Positions 55,811-64,000 of a stretch of 64,000 bases of DNA are shown here, one piece after another (the first letter of the stretch is position 1; every line of letters begins with the position of its first letter). The DNA is taken from NCBI RefSeq assembly GCF_002115725.1, contig NZ_JFKD01000009.1, positions 1 through 64,000 on the forward strand. The letters are read 5' to 3'. The translations under genes and the position numbers were made by a program. Below the pieces are notes generated by a model. That model was given only the letters and a program-made list of their open reading frames with translations, searched no databases and was not told the origin of the DNA. This DNA is from Marivita cryptomonadis. Its GTDB lineage: Bacteria; Pseudomonadota; Alphaproteobacteria; Rhodobacterales; Rhodobacteraceae.

Positions 55811-56569
55811 TTACATTCCGTTCCAGATCGGCACTCCGGCCAGCGTGGCAAGCCCGATAATGGCATAGGCCACTGCGCGATAAAACCGTTCGCGCTCGGG
55901 GCGGAACAAGGCCTGTCCAATCAACGCGCCGATCCCATACGGCACCAGCAACACGACCCCAAGCGCCACTGCCTTCGCGGTGAGCACCCCTTGCACCGCC
56001 ATCAAAGGCAGCATCAGCATGCTGGTCACCGTGAGGAACACCACGGTGGTCGCTCGGGTCGTGGAAATGCTGTCGCGCCCAGCCAATTGGAACAGCACCA
56101 TGATTGGCCCCATCAATCCGCTCAACCCGCCGACAAAGCCAGCGGCGCCACCAATCATCACCCGGGTGCCCGTGGTTGGCTCCACGCGGTAGCGCCATCC
56201 CGCAATCAACGCGACAAGCGTCAAACCGCAGAAGATCACAACAGCCCAGCGGATCACGATGACATCCGTCACCCGCAGCACCCATATCCCGAACGAAGCC
56301 GATACCGTGGCCGACAATATGAGAACCGTCACAGCCTTGCGGTTGACCAGCGGCAAAGCTTTGGGAAACACCGTCACAACAGACGACATGGCCGACACCG
56401 AAAACGCCGCGATGGCCATGACGGGTGCCAGAAATATCACCGCAACCGGCATATAGATCAGCGCCGCACCGAAACCGGCAAAACCATAGACGATGCCGGC
56501 AACGATCGTGATCAGGATCAGCCAGCCCAGCCCCGCTGTCTCCAGCGCAGCCAGAACGACCTCAGGCAT
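55811..56569 (-). CDS. TauE/SafE-family sulfite exporter-like protein
   Basis: 252 residues with about eight hydrophobic segments. The repeated ILITIVAGIVYGFAGFGAALIYMP and GGAAGFVGGLSGLMGPIMVLF patterns are typical of TauE/SafE permeases, which move organosulfur acids or sulfite. The substrate is unknown. It overlaps the secF stop by 8 bases and so is inserted between secF and the Mth938-like gene. Confidence 0.88.
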   Translation of the reverse strand: MPEVVLAALETAGLGWLILITIVAGIVYGFAGFGAALIYMPVAVIFLAPVMAIAAFSVSAMSSVVTVFPKALPLVNRKAVTVLILSATVSASFGIWVLRVTDVIVIRWAVVIFCGLTLVALIAGWRYRVEPTTGTRVMIGGAAGFVGGLSGLMGPIMVLFQLAGRDSISTTRATTVVFLTVTSMLMLPLMAVQGVLTAKAVALGVVLLVPYGIGALIGQALFRPERERFYRAVAYAIIGLATLAGVPIWNGM

Positions 56570-57530
56570 CGACGTTGGAAAACTGGTTTCCCGTTGTGTC
56601 CGTCGGTTTGGTCCAGTCGCGTTTCACGCCCAGCCAAAGCAGGATTGCCGAGGCCACGAAGATCGACGAATAGGTGCCCACGATCACACCCCAGATCATC
56701 GCAAAGACGAAGCCGCGGATCACGTCACCGCCCAATACGAACAGCGCGATCAGCGCCAGCAGCGTGGTGGCCGAGGTCATGAACGTACGGCTGAGAGTTT
56801 CGTTGATCGAGATGTTCAGAACCTCTTTGAGGTCCTTTTTCTTGTACTTGATCAGGTTTTCACGCACCCGGTCGAACACCACCACAGTGTCGTTGAGCGA
56901 ATAGCCGACGATGGTCAGCAAAGCCGCGATGATCGCCAGATCGAACTTAATCTGAAGCTCCGAGAAGATGCCGATGGTCAGGATCACGTCATGCACCAGT
57001 GCAAGCACCGCCCCCAAGGCGAACTGCCATTCGAACCGCAACCAGATGTAGATCAACACTGCACCAATCGCGAGGACCACAGCAATCGCCGCCGTCTGGA
57101 TCAGTTCTCCCGACACTTTCGGGCCGACCGATTCGACCGAGACAAACTTGATATCCGGGCGCACTTCGACCAATGCCGCTTCGACCGCTTCGATGACCGC
57201 AGTGCTCACCGATTCCTCGCCGTCCTGTGCCTGGATGCGTACCATGGCGACGTTCTGCTCTGGGCCGAAGGTTGGATCGAAGACTTCCGAGATCGTGATG
57301 TCGCCCAGATCCAGCGCGCCGATGGCATCGCGGTAGACGCCGACATCCACCGGAAGCGGGCTTTCCGTGCGGATCGTGGTCCCGCCCCGGAAGTCGATGC
57401 CGTAGTTCAAGCCCTGAAGGATGAACGATCCGAAAGACAAGACCACCAAGAACGCGGAAATGCCAAACCAAAGCTTCCAGCGGTTGAAGAAGTCGAAATT
57501 CGTGTTCTGTTTGACCAGTCGCAAACGCAT
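56562..57530 (-). CDS. secF: Protein translocase subunit SecF
   Basis: 322 residues. Six membrane helices surround a periplasmic domain; LNYGIDFRGGTTIRT, GYSLNDTVVVFDRVREN and NETLSRTFMTSATTLLALIALF are SecF signatures. It works with SecD to pull secreted proteins using proton flow. It starts one base after the secD stop. Confidence 0.97.
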   Translation of the reverse strand: MRLRLVKQNTNFDFFNRWKLWFGISAFLVVLSFGSFILQGLNYGIDFRGGTTIRTESPLPVDVGVYRDAIGALDLGDITISEVFDPTFGPEQNVAMVRIQAQDGEESVSTAVIEAVEAALVEVRPDIKFVSVESVGPKVSGELIQTAAIAVVLAIGAVLIYIWLRFEWQFALGAVLALVHDVILTIGIFSELQIKFDLAIIAALLTIVGYSLNDTVVVFDRVRENLIKYKKKDLKEVLNISINETLSRTFMTSATTLLALIALFVLGGDVIRGFVFAMIWGVIVGTYSSIFVASAILLWLGVKRDWTKPTDTTGNQFSNVDA

Positions 57531-57531
57531 A

Positions 57532-59193
57532 TCAGACCTCGATCGTCTTGGGGCGACGGCGTTCGAACCAGATCACGATCAGAAGCCGGGTGACAAAAAT
57601 GGCAGTGAAGACCGAAGTCAGGATGCCCAGCCCAAGCGTGATCGCAAAACCACGCACCGGGCCAGAGCCCATGACAAACAGGATCACGGCCGTGATGAAG
57701 GTCGTTATGTTGGCGTCCAGAATGGCCGACAGCGCCTTTTCATAGCCCAGTTCAATGGCGCGCGCCGGGCCTTTGGCTGTTCTCAGCTCTTCCCGGATAC
57801 GCTCGAAAATCAGAACGTTCGCATCCACCGCCATACCGACGGTCAGCACGATACCCGCGATGCCGGGAAGGGTCAGTGTTGCGCCGATCATGCTCAACAG
57901 GCCAAAGATCAAGCCGATATTGATGATGAGCGCGACATTCGCGAAAATCCCGAAAAGGCCATAGCTCAGTGCCATGAAGACCAGCACTCCGCCAAAGGCA
58001 ACCAAGGTGGCGATGCGCCCGGCGTCGATGCTGTCTTGCCCAAGCTCTGGGCCAATGGTGCGCTCTTCGAGAAACTCCAACCCGGCAGGCAACGCCCCTG
58101 CCCGTAACAGCACGGCAAGCTGTGTGCTTTCCTCGACCGAGAAACTGCCCGTGATGATCCCGGACCCGCCGGGAATATGGCTCTGGATCACCGGGGCGCT
58201 GATCACCTCTTCGTCCAGCACGATGGCAAAGGGATTGCCGATATTGGCGGCTGTGTAATCACCGAATTTGCGTGCGCCCGTGGGATTGAACCGGAAATTC
58301 ACGGCCGGGCGCCCATTCTGGTCGAACGCAGGCTGAGCGTCGACAAGCTCTTCTCCGGTTACGACAGGGGCTTGTTCAAGGATATAGAACACGCCTGTCT
58401 CATCCAGCGACGGCAGCAGTTCGTTGCCCACACCCGGCGAGGTATTGGCGTCGTCGCTGCGGCCGATCACGGGCTGGAACGTCAATTGCGCCGTTGTGCC
58501 GATGATTTCCTTCAGCTCGGCCGCCGATCCGATGCCCGGCACCTGGATCAGGATGCGGTCGCTGCCCTGACGTTGAATTGTCGGCTCGCGTGTACCAACC
58601 TCGTCAATCCGGCGGCGGATGATTTCGAGGCTCTGCTGCATCGTGCGTTCGTCAGTGGCGATCTGTTCGGCCTCCGACAAAGTCACAACGATGTCGGCCC
58701 CATCTGACACCACTTCCAGATCGTTGCTGAGCGCCCCTGTCACCGAGACCACCGGCTGCGCCAATCCCCGCACCAGTTCAAGCGCCCGCGTCATGCCCTC
58801 GGGCTGCGAGATACGGACGCGCAACTCTCCTGCTGCTGACGGCTGCAACCGGATCGTGCCCACCGTGTCCCGTTCGGGACGCAGAACATCGCGCACCTCG
58901 GGCCAGAGCGCCTCGAGGCGAGCCGCGTAGACGTCCTGCACCTGAACCTCTGCCAGAAGATGCGCGCCGCCCCGCAGATCAAGTCCAAGGTTCACCAGAC
59001 CAGATGGCAGAAATGACGGCCAGCTCTCGGCCTGTGTCAGAAGTTCAGGGGACTCACCCGACAACTCGATCGCGGCGACGGCGTCATTGTGTTGCTCGAC
59101 ACGCGGATAAAACAGGTTGGGCAACGCCAGAACAAGCCCCACCGCAACGGTGGTCCAGATCAGGAGGCGCTTCCATAGGTCGATCTGAAGCAT
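57532..59193 (-). CDS. secD: Protein translocase subunit SecD
   Basis: 553 residues. LGLDLRGGAHLLAEV begins the periplasmic part, RRRIDEVGTREPTIQRQGSDRILIQVPG follows, and IVLTVGMAVDANVLIFERIREELR marks the membrane half with the conserved Asp. It is the large subunit of SecDF, encoded 39 bp after yajC. Confidence 0.97.
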   Translation of the reverse strand: MLQIDLWKRLLIWTTVAVGLVLALPNLFYPRVEQHNDAVAAIELSGESPELLTQAESWPSFLPSGLVNLGLDLRGGAHLLAEVQVQDVYAARLEALWPEVRDVLRPERDTVGTIRLQPSAAGELRVRISQPEGMTRALELVRGLAQPVVSVTGALSNDLEVVSDGADIVVTLSEAEQIATDERTMQQSLEIIRRRIDEVGTREPTIQRQGSDRILIQVPGIGSAAELKEIIGTTAQLTFQPVIGRSDDANTSPGVGNELLPSLDETGVFYILEQAPVVTGEELVDAQPAFDQNGRPAVNFRFNPTGARKFGDYTAANIGNPFAIVLDEEVISAPVIQSHIPGGSGIITGSFSVEESTQLAVLLRAGALPAGLEFLEERTIGPELGQDSIDAGRIATLVAFGGVLVFMALSYGLFGIFANVALIINIGLIFGLLSMIGATLTLPGIAGIVLTVGMAVDANVLIFERIREELRTAKGPARAIELGYEKALSAILDANITTFITAVILFVMGSGPVRGFAITLGLGILTSVFTAIFVTRLLIVIWFERRRPKTIEV

Positions 59194-59232
59194 GAGCGAA
59201 CGGTCCGATGCGGTCTGTTAATCAGTGGGGGA

Positions 59233-59520
59233 TCAGGTGTTTGCGGGTTCGGTCTTGGACACCACAGTGGCGACTGTGTTCTGCACAACGCGGACCTTGA
59301 CGCCTTCGGCGATCTCAACGTCCAATTCGTTGTTTTCCTTGACCTTCACAACCTTACCGATCAGGCCACCCTGAGTGATGACAACATCACCACGACGCAG
59401 GCCTTCGACCATTTTCTGATGCTCTTTCATCTTTTTCTGCTGCGGACGGATCAGCAGGAAATACATGATCGCGAAGATCAGGATAAGCGGGACGAACTGG
59501 GCAATTGCGTTGCCTTCCAT
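59233..59520 (-). CDS. yajC: Preprotein translocase subunit YajC
   Basis: 95 residues. One membrane helix (FVPLILIFAIMYFLLIRPQQKKMKEH) then RRGDVVITQGGLIGKVVKVKE. It associates with SecDF. AAGGAG lies 8 bases before ATG 59520. It heads the leftward run yajC-secD-secF. Confidence 0.96.
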   Translation of the reverse strand: MEGNAIAQFVPLILIFAIMYFLLIRPQQKKMKEHQKMVEGLRRGDVVITQGGLIGKVVKVKENNELDVEIAEGVKVRVVQNTVATVVSKTEPANT

Positions 59521-59742
59521 GGGCGTGCTCCTTGAAGATGGCGGGGCACACCCCCGCGATATCTGGCCATAAATTTGGGCGGAACCTATGTTGCCGGGTC
59601 GGGCTTTGCAAGGCGGGTTCGGTTGTCTTTGACGCCGCGTGCACGCAGACGCAAACCGACGCTGGCCTTCACACTGAAATTGTCTGCAGCGTTTGTCCTA
59701 CCGCATTGTAGCGGTCCGGGTTTTGCGCCTTACATGTATGAC

Positions 59743-60399
59743 ATGAAAGCGATCTTACCCCTTGTCCTGCTTTTCTGGTCCAACGCGCTGGCAGCGCAGG
59801 GTCTCCCGGTGCTGCCCGCACAGGATCATGCGCTTTGGCAAGCGGTGGGGCGGGTCAATGCTGCAGGCTACCGCACACGCGAAATGTGCACGGGCACATT
59901 GATAGCACCGGACAAGGTGCTGACGGCGGCACATTGCGTGGCTGGCACCGATGGACTTGGCCCCTTGCCGCATGAATTCACCTTTGTCGCGGGCTGGTTG
60001 CGTGGCACGGCGGCGGACAGCGTACCGGGGCGCGCGGTCTGGATACATCCTCGCGCCTATTCGGAAGGCCAGCTTGATGTGCGGTTCGATGTGGCAATCC
60101 TCACGCTGGAGCGGGTGTCCAAGATCACCCCGCTGCCCCTTGTCGCAACCGAAACCAGCGCGCCCTATGGCATCCTGGGCTATTCCACGCGCCGTCCGCA
60201 TATGCTGGGCGCGTCGTTCGGCTGCGATGGGCAGATCACCTCGGCATTGTTGCGTCTGGACTGCCCAGTGACCCCAGGCAATTCCGGCGGCCCCGTGTTG
60301 GCGCGGGTCGGCGCACACTGGGAAGTCGCAGGTGTGATCAGCGCCATGGGACAGACCGGCGCATTGGCGGTCCCTGTGTCGCGCGTGCCCCGGCCCTGA
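59743..60399 (+). CDS. Secreted trypsin-like serine protease
   Basis: 218 residues. A signal peptide (MKAILPLVLLFWSNALAAQG) precedes a chymotrypsin-fold domain with the triad His in LTAAHCV, Asp in RFDVAILTL and Ser in TPGNSGGPV. It lacks PDZ domains, so it is not DegP. Substrate unknown; periplasmic or outside. The start 59743 is chosen for its signal peptide, though ATG 59734 is also possible. Confidence 0.88.
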   Translation: MKAILPLVLLFWSNALAAQGLPVLPAQDHALWQAVGRVNAAGYRTREMCTGTLIAPDKVLTAAHCVAGTDGLGPLPHEFTFVAGWLRGTAADSVPGRAVWIHPRAYSEGQLDVRFDVAILTLERVSKITPLPLVATETSAPYGILGYSTRRPHMLGASFGCDGQITSALLRLDCPVTPGNSGGPVLARVGAHWEVAGVISAMGQTGALAVPVSRVPRP

Positions 60400-60471
60400 C
60401 CCCCTACCAAAGCCCCGCATTCCGGTGCATAACGCCGCCCATCATAGTTGCGAGTCAGAAGGACAAGACCC

Positions 60472-61764
60472 ATGCATGACATCCGAGCCATCCGCGAGAA
60501 CCCCGCTGCGTTCGACGCAGCCCTGTCGCGCCGTGGGTTGGAGCCGGTCTCGTCCGAAGTTCTGCGCATCGACGAAGCCCGCCGCGCCGCTATCCTCGAG
60601 GCTGAAACCGCGCAAGCCGAAAGAAACACCGCAAACACCGCAATTGGTTTCGCTAAATCAGGTGGCGATGAAGCAGAATTCAGCCGTCTACGAGAACTGA
60701 TTTCGGCAAAGAAATCCAAAACTATCAACATGCAGAGCCGTGCGAAGGAATTGGACGACCAGTTGACCAAGCTGCTCGAAGGTCTGCCAAATCTGCCCTT
60801 CGAAGACGTGCCCGATGGCGCGGACGAAGCCGACAATGTCGAAGTCCACCGTTGGGGCACACCGCGCCAATTTGATTTCCAGCCCAAGGAACATTTCGAA
60901 ATCGCGAGTGTTCAAACCGGGTTGGACTTTGAAACCGCCGCCAAACTCTCTGGATCACGCTTTGTCGTGATGTCGGGTGCCGTGGCGCGGGTACACCGGG
61001 CTTTGGCGCAATTCATGCTGGACACACACATCACCGAGAACGGCCTGACCGAGACATGGACCCCGGTCCTTGTGCGCGACGACATGATGTATGGTACGGG
61101 TCAGCTGCCGAAATTCGGCGAAGACAGCTACCAGACCACCAATGGCTGGTGGTTGGTGCCCACCGCCGAGGTGCCGCTGACAAACATCGTCAACGGCGAA
61201 ACGGTGGACGAAGACTATCTTCCCCGCCGCTATGTCGCCCACACACAGTGCTTCCGGTCTGAGGCGGGCAGCGCCGGGCGCGACACCGCGGGCATGCTGC
61301 GCCAGCACCAGTTCGAAAAGGTCGAAATGGTGTCGATCACGCATCCCGATCACAGCCGCGACGAGCTGGACCGCATGACAGGCTGCGCCCAAGGCATCCT
61401 TGAAAAGCTCGGCCTGCCCTATCGCACGGTTGTGCTTTGCACCGGCGACATGGGCTTTGGCGCGCGCCGCACCCATGACATCGAAGTTTGGCTGCCTGGT
61501 CAGAACACCTACCGCGAAATCAGTTCGGTCTCGGTCTGTGGCGATTTCCAGGCCCGCCGGATGAACGCCCGGTTCAAACCGGCAAGCGGTGGAAAACCGG
61601 AATACCTGCACACGCTCAACGGGTCGGGCCTTGCCGTTGGACGCTGCCTGATCGCGGTTCTGGAAAACGGACAAGAGGCCGACGGTTCGGTCACCCTGCC
61701 CGAAGCGCTGCACCCATGGCTGGGCGGCAAGACACGGATCGCAGCAGACGGGGCGATGGCATAG
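60472..61764 (+). CDS. serS: Seryl-tRNA synthetase
   Basis: 430 residues. An N-terminal tRNA-binding coiled coil (about 25-105) is followed by the class II core: motif 2 in [25 protein letters not shown] and motif 3 in [16 protein letters not shown]. It charges tRNA-Ser. ATG 60472 follows AGAAGGAC. The next gene starts 2 bp after the stop. Confidence 0.97.
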   Translation: MHDIRAIRENPAAFDAALSRRGLEPVSSEVLRIDEARRAAILEAETAQAERNTANTAIGFAKSGGDEAEFSRLRELISAKKSKTINMQSRAKELDDQLTKLLEGLPNLPFEDVPDGADEADNVEVHRWGTPRQFDFQPKEHFEIASVQTGLDFETAAKLSGSRFVVMSGAVARVHRALAQFMLDTHITENGLTETWTPVLVRDDMMYGTGQLPKFGEDSYQTTNGWWLVPTAEVPLTNIVNGETVDEDYLPRRYVAHTQCFRSEAGSAGRDTAGMLRQHQFEKVEMVSITHPDHSRDELDRMTGCAQGILEKLGLPYRTVVLCTGDMGFGARRTHDIEVWLPGQNTYREISSVSVCGDFQARRMNARFKPASGGKPEYLHTLNGSGLAVGRCLIAVLENGQEADGSVTLPEALHPWLGGKTRIAADGAMA

Positions 61765-61766
61765 TG

Positions 61767-62468
61767 ATGATACGGGTTTGGGCAGCTTTGGTTCTTGGCG
61801 CGGCACTTCTTTTTGCCGCGTCCCCCTTGTTCACCCAAGGGTTCAACGGGTTCGAACCTGACCAATTCCCAGTGCCGCAGAACGACCCGCCGGTGCAGCC
61901 TGCGGGCTATGCGTTTTCGATCTGGGGTCTGATCTATCTTTGGCTGATCGGAGGTGCAGGCTTCGGCCTGATCAAGCGCAGCGACGATCCCGATTGGACA
62001 GCGATGCGACCGCCGCTGGTGCTGAGCCTTGCCATCGGCGCCACCTGGCTTCCCGTGGCGAATCTGTCGCCTCTGGCGGCAACCGTTCTGATCCTTGCCA
62101 TGTTGGGAACCGCCCTGTTTAGCCTGTTCCGGGTCGGTGACACCGACCGCTGGTTTCAGCAGGCCCCGGTTGCGATCTACGCCGGTTGGCTGACTGCGGC
62201 CTCGTCTGTGTCCATCGGACTGCTGCTGGGCGGGTATGGCATACTGAGCGCGACATGGGCCGCCATCGTCGCGCTATCACTGGGACTGGCGCTTGCGCTG
62301 ATCGTGCAATACCGCCTGCATCGCGCACCCGAATACGGCATCACCGTGATCTGGGCGCTGGTCGGTGTGATCGTGGCGAATACGGGACCGGTGAACGTGG
62401 CTGTCCTCGGACTCTGCGTGATCGGAATCATCGCAGTCTTGTCGCTGCGCGCGACGGACACCGAATAG
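61767..62468 (+). CDS. TspO/MBR-like tryptophan-rich membrane protein
   Basis: 233 residues with six or seven hydrophobic segments. NDPPVQPAGYAFSIWGLIYLWLI and WFQQAPVAIYAGWLTAASSV resemble TspO/MBR-related proteins, longer than classical TspO. The family is linked to tetrapyrrole sensing, but this branch is not characterised. It directly follows serS and ends at a hairpin. Confidence 0.7.
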   Translation: MIRVWAALVLGAALLFAASPLFTQGFNGFEPDQFPVPQNDPPVQPAGYAFSIWGLIYLWLIGGAGFGLIKRSDDPDWTAMRPPLVLSLAIGATWLPVANLSPLAATVLILAMLGTALFSLFRVGDTDRWFQQAPVAIYAGWLTAASSVSIGLLLGGYGILSATWAAIVALSLGLALALIVQYRLHRAPEYGITVIWALVGVIVANTGPVNVAVLGLCVIGIIAVLSLRATDTE

Positions 62469-62485
62469 ACCCGCACAAAACAAAA

Positions 62486-62507
62486 GGGCTTCGGTTTCCC
62501 GAAGCCC
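62486..62507. terminator. Bidirectional hairpin
   Basis: Arms GGGCTTCGG/CCGAAGCCC (9 bp) surround loop TTTC. The preceding CAAAACAAAA gives a U-run for leftward transcription from the EF-hand gene at 62530; it also lies 18 bases after the TspO-like gene's stop. Confidence 0.75.
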
Positions 62508-62529
62508 CACATGAGGTCCGATCTGCCAA

Positions 62530-62769
62530 TCAATTGGCGACGAGGATCTCCGCGTCTTGTGCAGCGGCCAGCTCATCGGCGCTGACAGCACCGTCGCCAT
62601 CCACATCGACCGCAGCGAACACGTCTTCTGTCAGGTCGGGATAGGATACCATCAGTTCTTCCATCGAATAGCTGCCATTGCTATCCGTATCTTCCACAGC
62701 AACCTGCGCGTGCGCCAAACCGGCTGTCAGAGCGACCACGGTTCCAAGGGTTACAATTGCGTTCTTCAT
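62530..62769 (-). CDS. Secreted EF-hand calcium-binding protein (second copy)
   Basis: 79 residues. A signal peptide (MKNAIVTLGTVVALTAGLAHA) is followed by two EF-hand loops, the first DTDSNGSYSMEE and the second DVDGDGAVSADE. It is a clear paralogue of the protein at 27146-27403, with the same spacing between loops. It likely binds calcium outside the cytoplasm. Confidence 0.83.
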   Translation of the reverse strand: MKNAIVTLGTVVALTAGLAHAQVAVEDTDSNGSYSMEELMVSYPDLTEDVFAAVDVDGDGAVSADELAAAQDAEILVAN

Positions 62770-62907
62770 GATAGGTTTGATCTCCATTGCGGTCTGTGCC
62801 GCAAACAACGACTCAGTGTCGTCGTGGAGTCAGATATCATCGCCAATTCGCGCCACAAGATACTGAAATAAAACCGTGATCTCGGATAGGCGCTTAATCG
62901 CCAGTGA

Positions 62908-62929
62908 CCGTTTCCGCCCACGGAAACGG
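62908..62929. terminator. Hairpin after the dehydrogenase gene
   Basis: Arms CCGTTTCCG/CGGAAACGG surround CCCA, 32 bases beyond the stop of the gene at 62961 and upstream of the EF-hand gene. Confidence 0.6.
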
Positions 62930-62960
62930 GTGGATGCGGCACCGCACCCACCCAAGCGGA

Positions 62961-63833
62961 TCACCCCATTTCACGCAGGCGTTTGATCAGGCTCGACGTG
63001 TCCCAACGCCCGCCCCCCAGCTTTTGCACATCCTTGTAGAACTGATCGACCAGTGCCGTCACCGGCAGGGACGCGCCCACCTCATCTGCTGTGTCCAGAC
63101 AGATGCCAAGATCCTTGCGCATCCAATCCACCGCAAAACCGTGGTTGAACTTGTCGTCGATCATTGTTTCGTAGCGGTTCGACATCTGCCAAGACCCGGC
63201 CGCGCCCTGACTGATCACCTCGACCACCGCGCGACCATCAAGGCCCGCCTTCTCGGCGAAATGCAGCGCCTCGCTCAGACCTTGCACGAGCCCCGCAATT
63301 GCGATCTGGTTGCACATCTTGGTCATCTGGCCCGCGCCGCTTTCGCCAATGCGGCGGCAGATGCGGGCATAGGCGTCGATCACAGGTTCGGCCTTGGCGT
63401 ACACCGCCTCATCCCCACCACACATCACCGACAGCACGCCATTTTCGGCACCAGCCTGCCCACCCGAGATCGGTGCATCGACAAAGGCGATGCCGCGCGC
63501 CGCACCCGCCTCGTATAGCTCGCGCGTGACCTTGGCCGACACGGTGGTGTGATCTACAAAGATGCTGCCCTCGGCCATGCCCGCAAACGCGCCATCCTCG
63601 CCAAGACATACGCTGCGCAGGTCGTCGTCATTGCCGACGCAGGACATCACGAAGTCACAGCCCGCCGCTGCCTCGCGCGGGGTAGACGCATGCGAACCGC
63701 CATGTTCCTTGGCCCATGCCTCGGCTTTAGCCGCCGTGCGGTTATACACAGTCACCTCGTGCCCGGCTTTGACCAGATGTCCCGCCATCGGGTAGCCCAT
63801 GACCCCCAAACCCAAGAATGCCACTTTCGCCAT
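62961..63833 (-). CDS. 3-hydroxyisobutyrate dehydrogenase-family protein
   Basis: 290 residues. The NAD(P) motif is VAFLGLGVMGYPMAGHLVKAG, the substrate-binding motif DAPISGGQAGAENG and the catalytic lysine in GAGQMTKMCNQ. The family includes 3-hydroxyisobutyrate dehydrogenase, tartronate semialdehyde reductase and glyoxylate reductases, so the exact substrate is open. It is the last complete gene; 63834-64000 shows only a possible GTG start at 63992 with GAAAGG upstream. Confidence 0.88.
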   Translation of the reverse strand: MAKVAFLGLGVMGYPMAGHLVKAGHEVTVYNRTAAKAEAWAKEHGGSHASTPREAAAGCDFVMSCVGNDDDLRSVCLGEDGAFAGMAEGSIFVDHTTVSAKVTRELYEAGAARGIAFVDAPISGGQAGAENGVLSVMCGGDEAVYAKAEPVIDAYARICRRIGESGAGQMTKMCNQIAIAGLVQGLSEALHFAEKAGLDGRAVVEVISQGAAGSWQMSNRYETMIDDKFNHGFAVDWMRKDLGICLDTADEVGASLPVTALVDQFYKDVQKLGGGRWDTSSLIKRLREMG

Positions 63834-64000
63834 GCCGCGTGCTCCCTATCTTCTGTGGTAATTTTCTGCTGCCTTTACCTGACGCTGCACCGCCCCCTTG
63901 GCAAGGGCTTGCGTGTTCGTTAGGGCAACGCAAGTATCCGTTTTGGGCCCAAATGATGGGGGCAAAACCCGGTTTGAAAGGTGAACGACGCGTGGCGCTG

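Noticed and set aside
63976..64000. Possible GTG start of a rightward gene at the right edge
   Set aside because: GAAAGG and GTG 63992 look plausible, but fewer than four codons are visible.

Overview
The window looks like a chromosome segment of a marine alphaproteobacterium of the Rhodobacterales (Roseobacter group). The evidence is the gene complement and order: yajC-secD-secF next to ccmABCDG, tatABC next to a DUF815 ATPase, a B12-dependent class II ribonucleotide reductase as the only reductase seen, fabI, purM-purN and acnA. G+C is high. A short repeat family (consensus beginning CTTCTTTGGGC) recurs between genes. This assignment is inference from content; no database was searched.

Positions 1 to about 6.9 kb look like the end of an accessory island. 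A DUF927-like protein with a degenerate P-loop points left. Rightward are an unrecognised helical protein, a PD-(D/E)XK-type nuclease and a soluble AAA+ ATPase fused to an FtsH-type (M41) zinc protease. About 540 bp without a convincing gene separates this from the next block. Positions 6.9-16 kb hold a catabolic cluster. A TetR regulator diverges from an N-methylproline/dimethylglycine demethylase-type flavoprotein, a Rieske oxygenase of the quaternary-amine class and its flavin/2Fe-2S reductase. An opposing operon encodes a hydantoin-racemase-like protein, a hydantoinase and a DapA-family lyase, and aroQ follows. Together they suggest breakdown of an N-methylated amino-acid derivative through ring-opening and C-C lyase steps.

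Positions 16-20.4 kb carry a Ppx/GppA phosphatase and a one-carbon operon (PF13769 protein, MTHFR-like protein, HAD hydrolase, methyltetrahydrofolate:corrinoid methyltransferase). Positions 20.5-23 kb carry the DUF815-tatCBA block. At 23-27 kb a WYL-type regulator precedes a 1066-residue cytoplasmic reductive dehalogenase fused to its own flavin/2Fe-2S reductase, the most unusual single gene here. An EF-hand protein and an ECF-type sigma factor follow, divergently transcribed, then a small DUF3892-like gene, then nrdJ with an NrdR box and DnaA boxes upstream.

Positions 33-64 kb are mostly housekeeping: tRNA-Pro(UGG), DUF192, a two-domain cold-shock protein, pdxH, fabI-lysE-gpt, an aminotransferase, a PpiD-like chaperone with trpE, sufE, rnd, purN-purM, tRNA-Ile2(CAU), a CbiX-like chelatase, an SDR dehydrogenase, an LpxL-type acyltransferase, DUF1223, acnA, the cytochrome c maturation and Sec accessory cluster, a trypsin-like protease, serS, a TspO-like membrane protein, a second EF-hand protein and a 3-hydroxyisobutyrate-dehydrogenase-family enzyme. 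Cobalamin recurs as a theme: nrdJ, the dehalogenase and the corrinoid methyltransferase all need it, and the CbiX-like protein may help make it.
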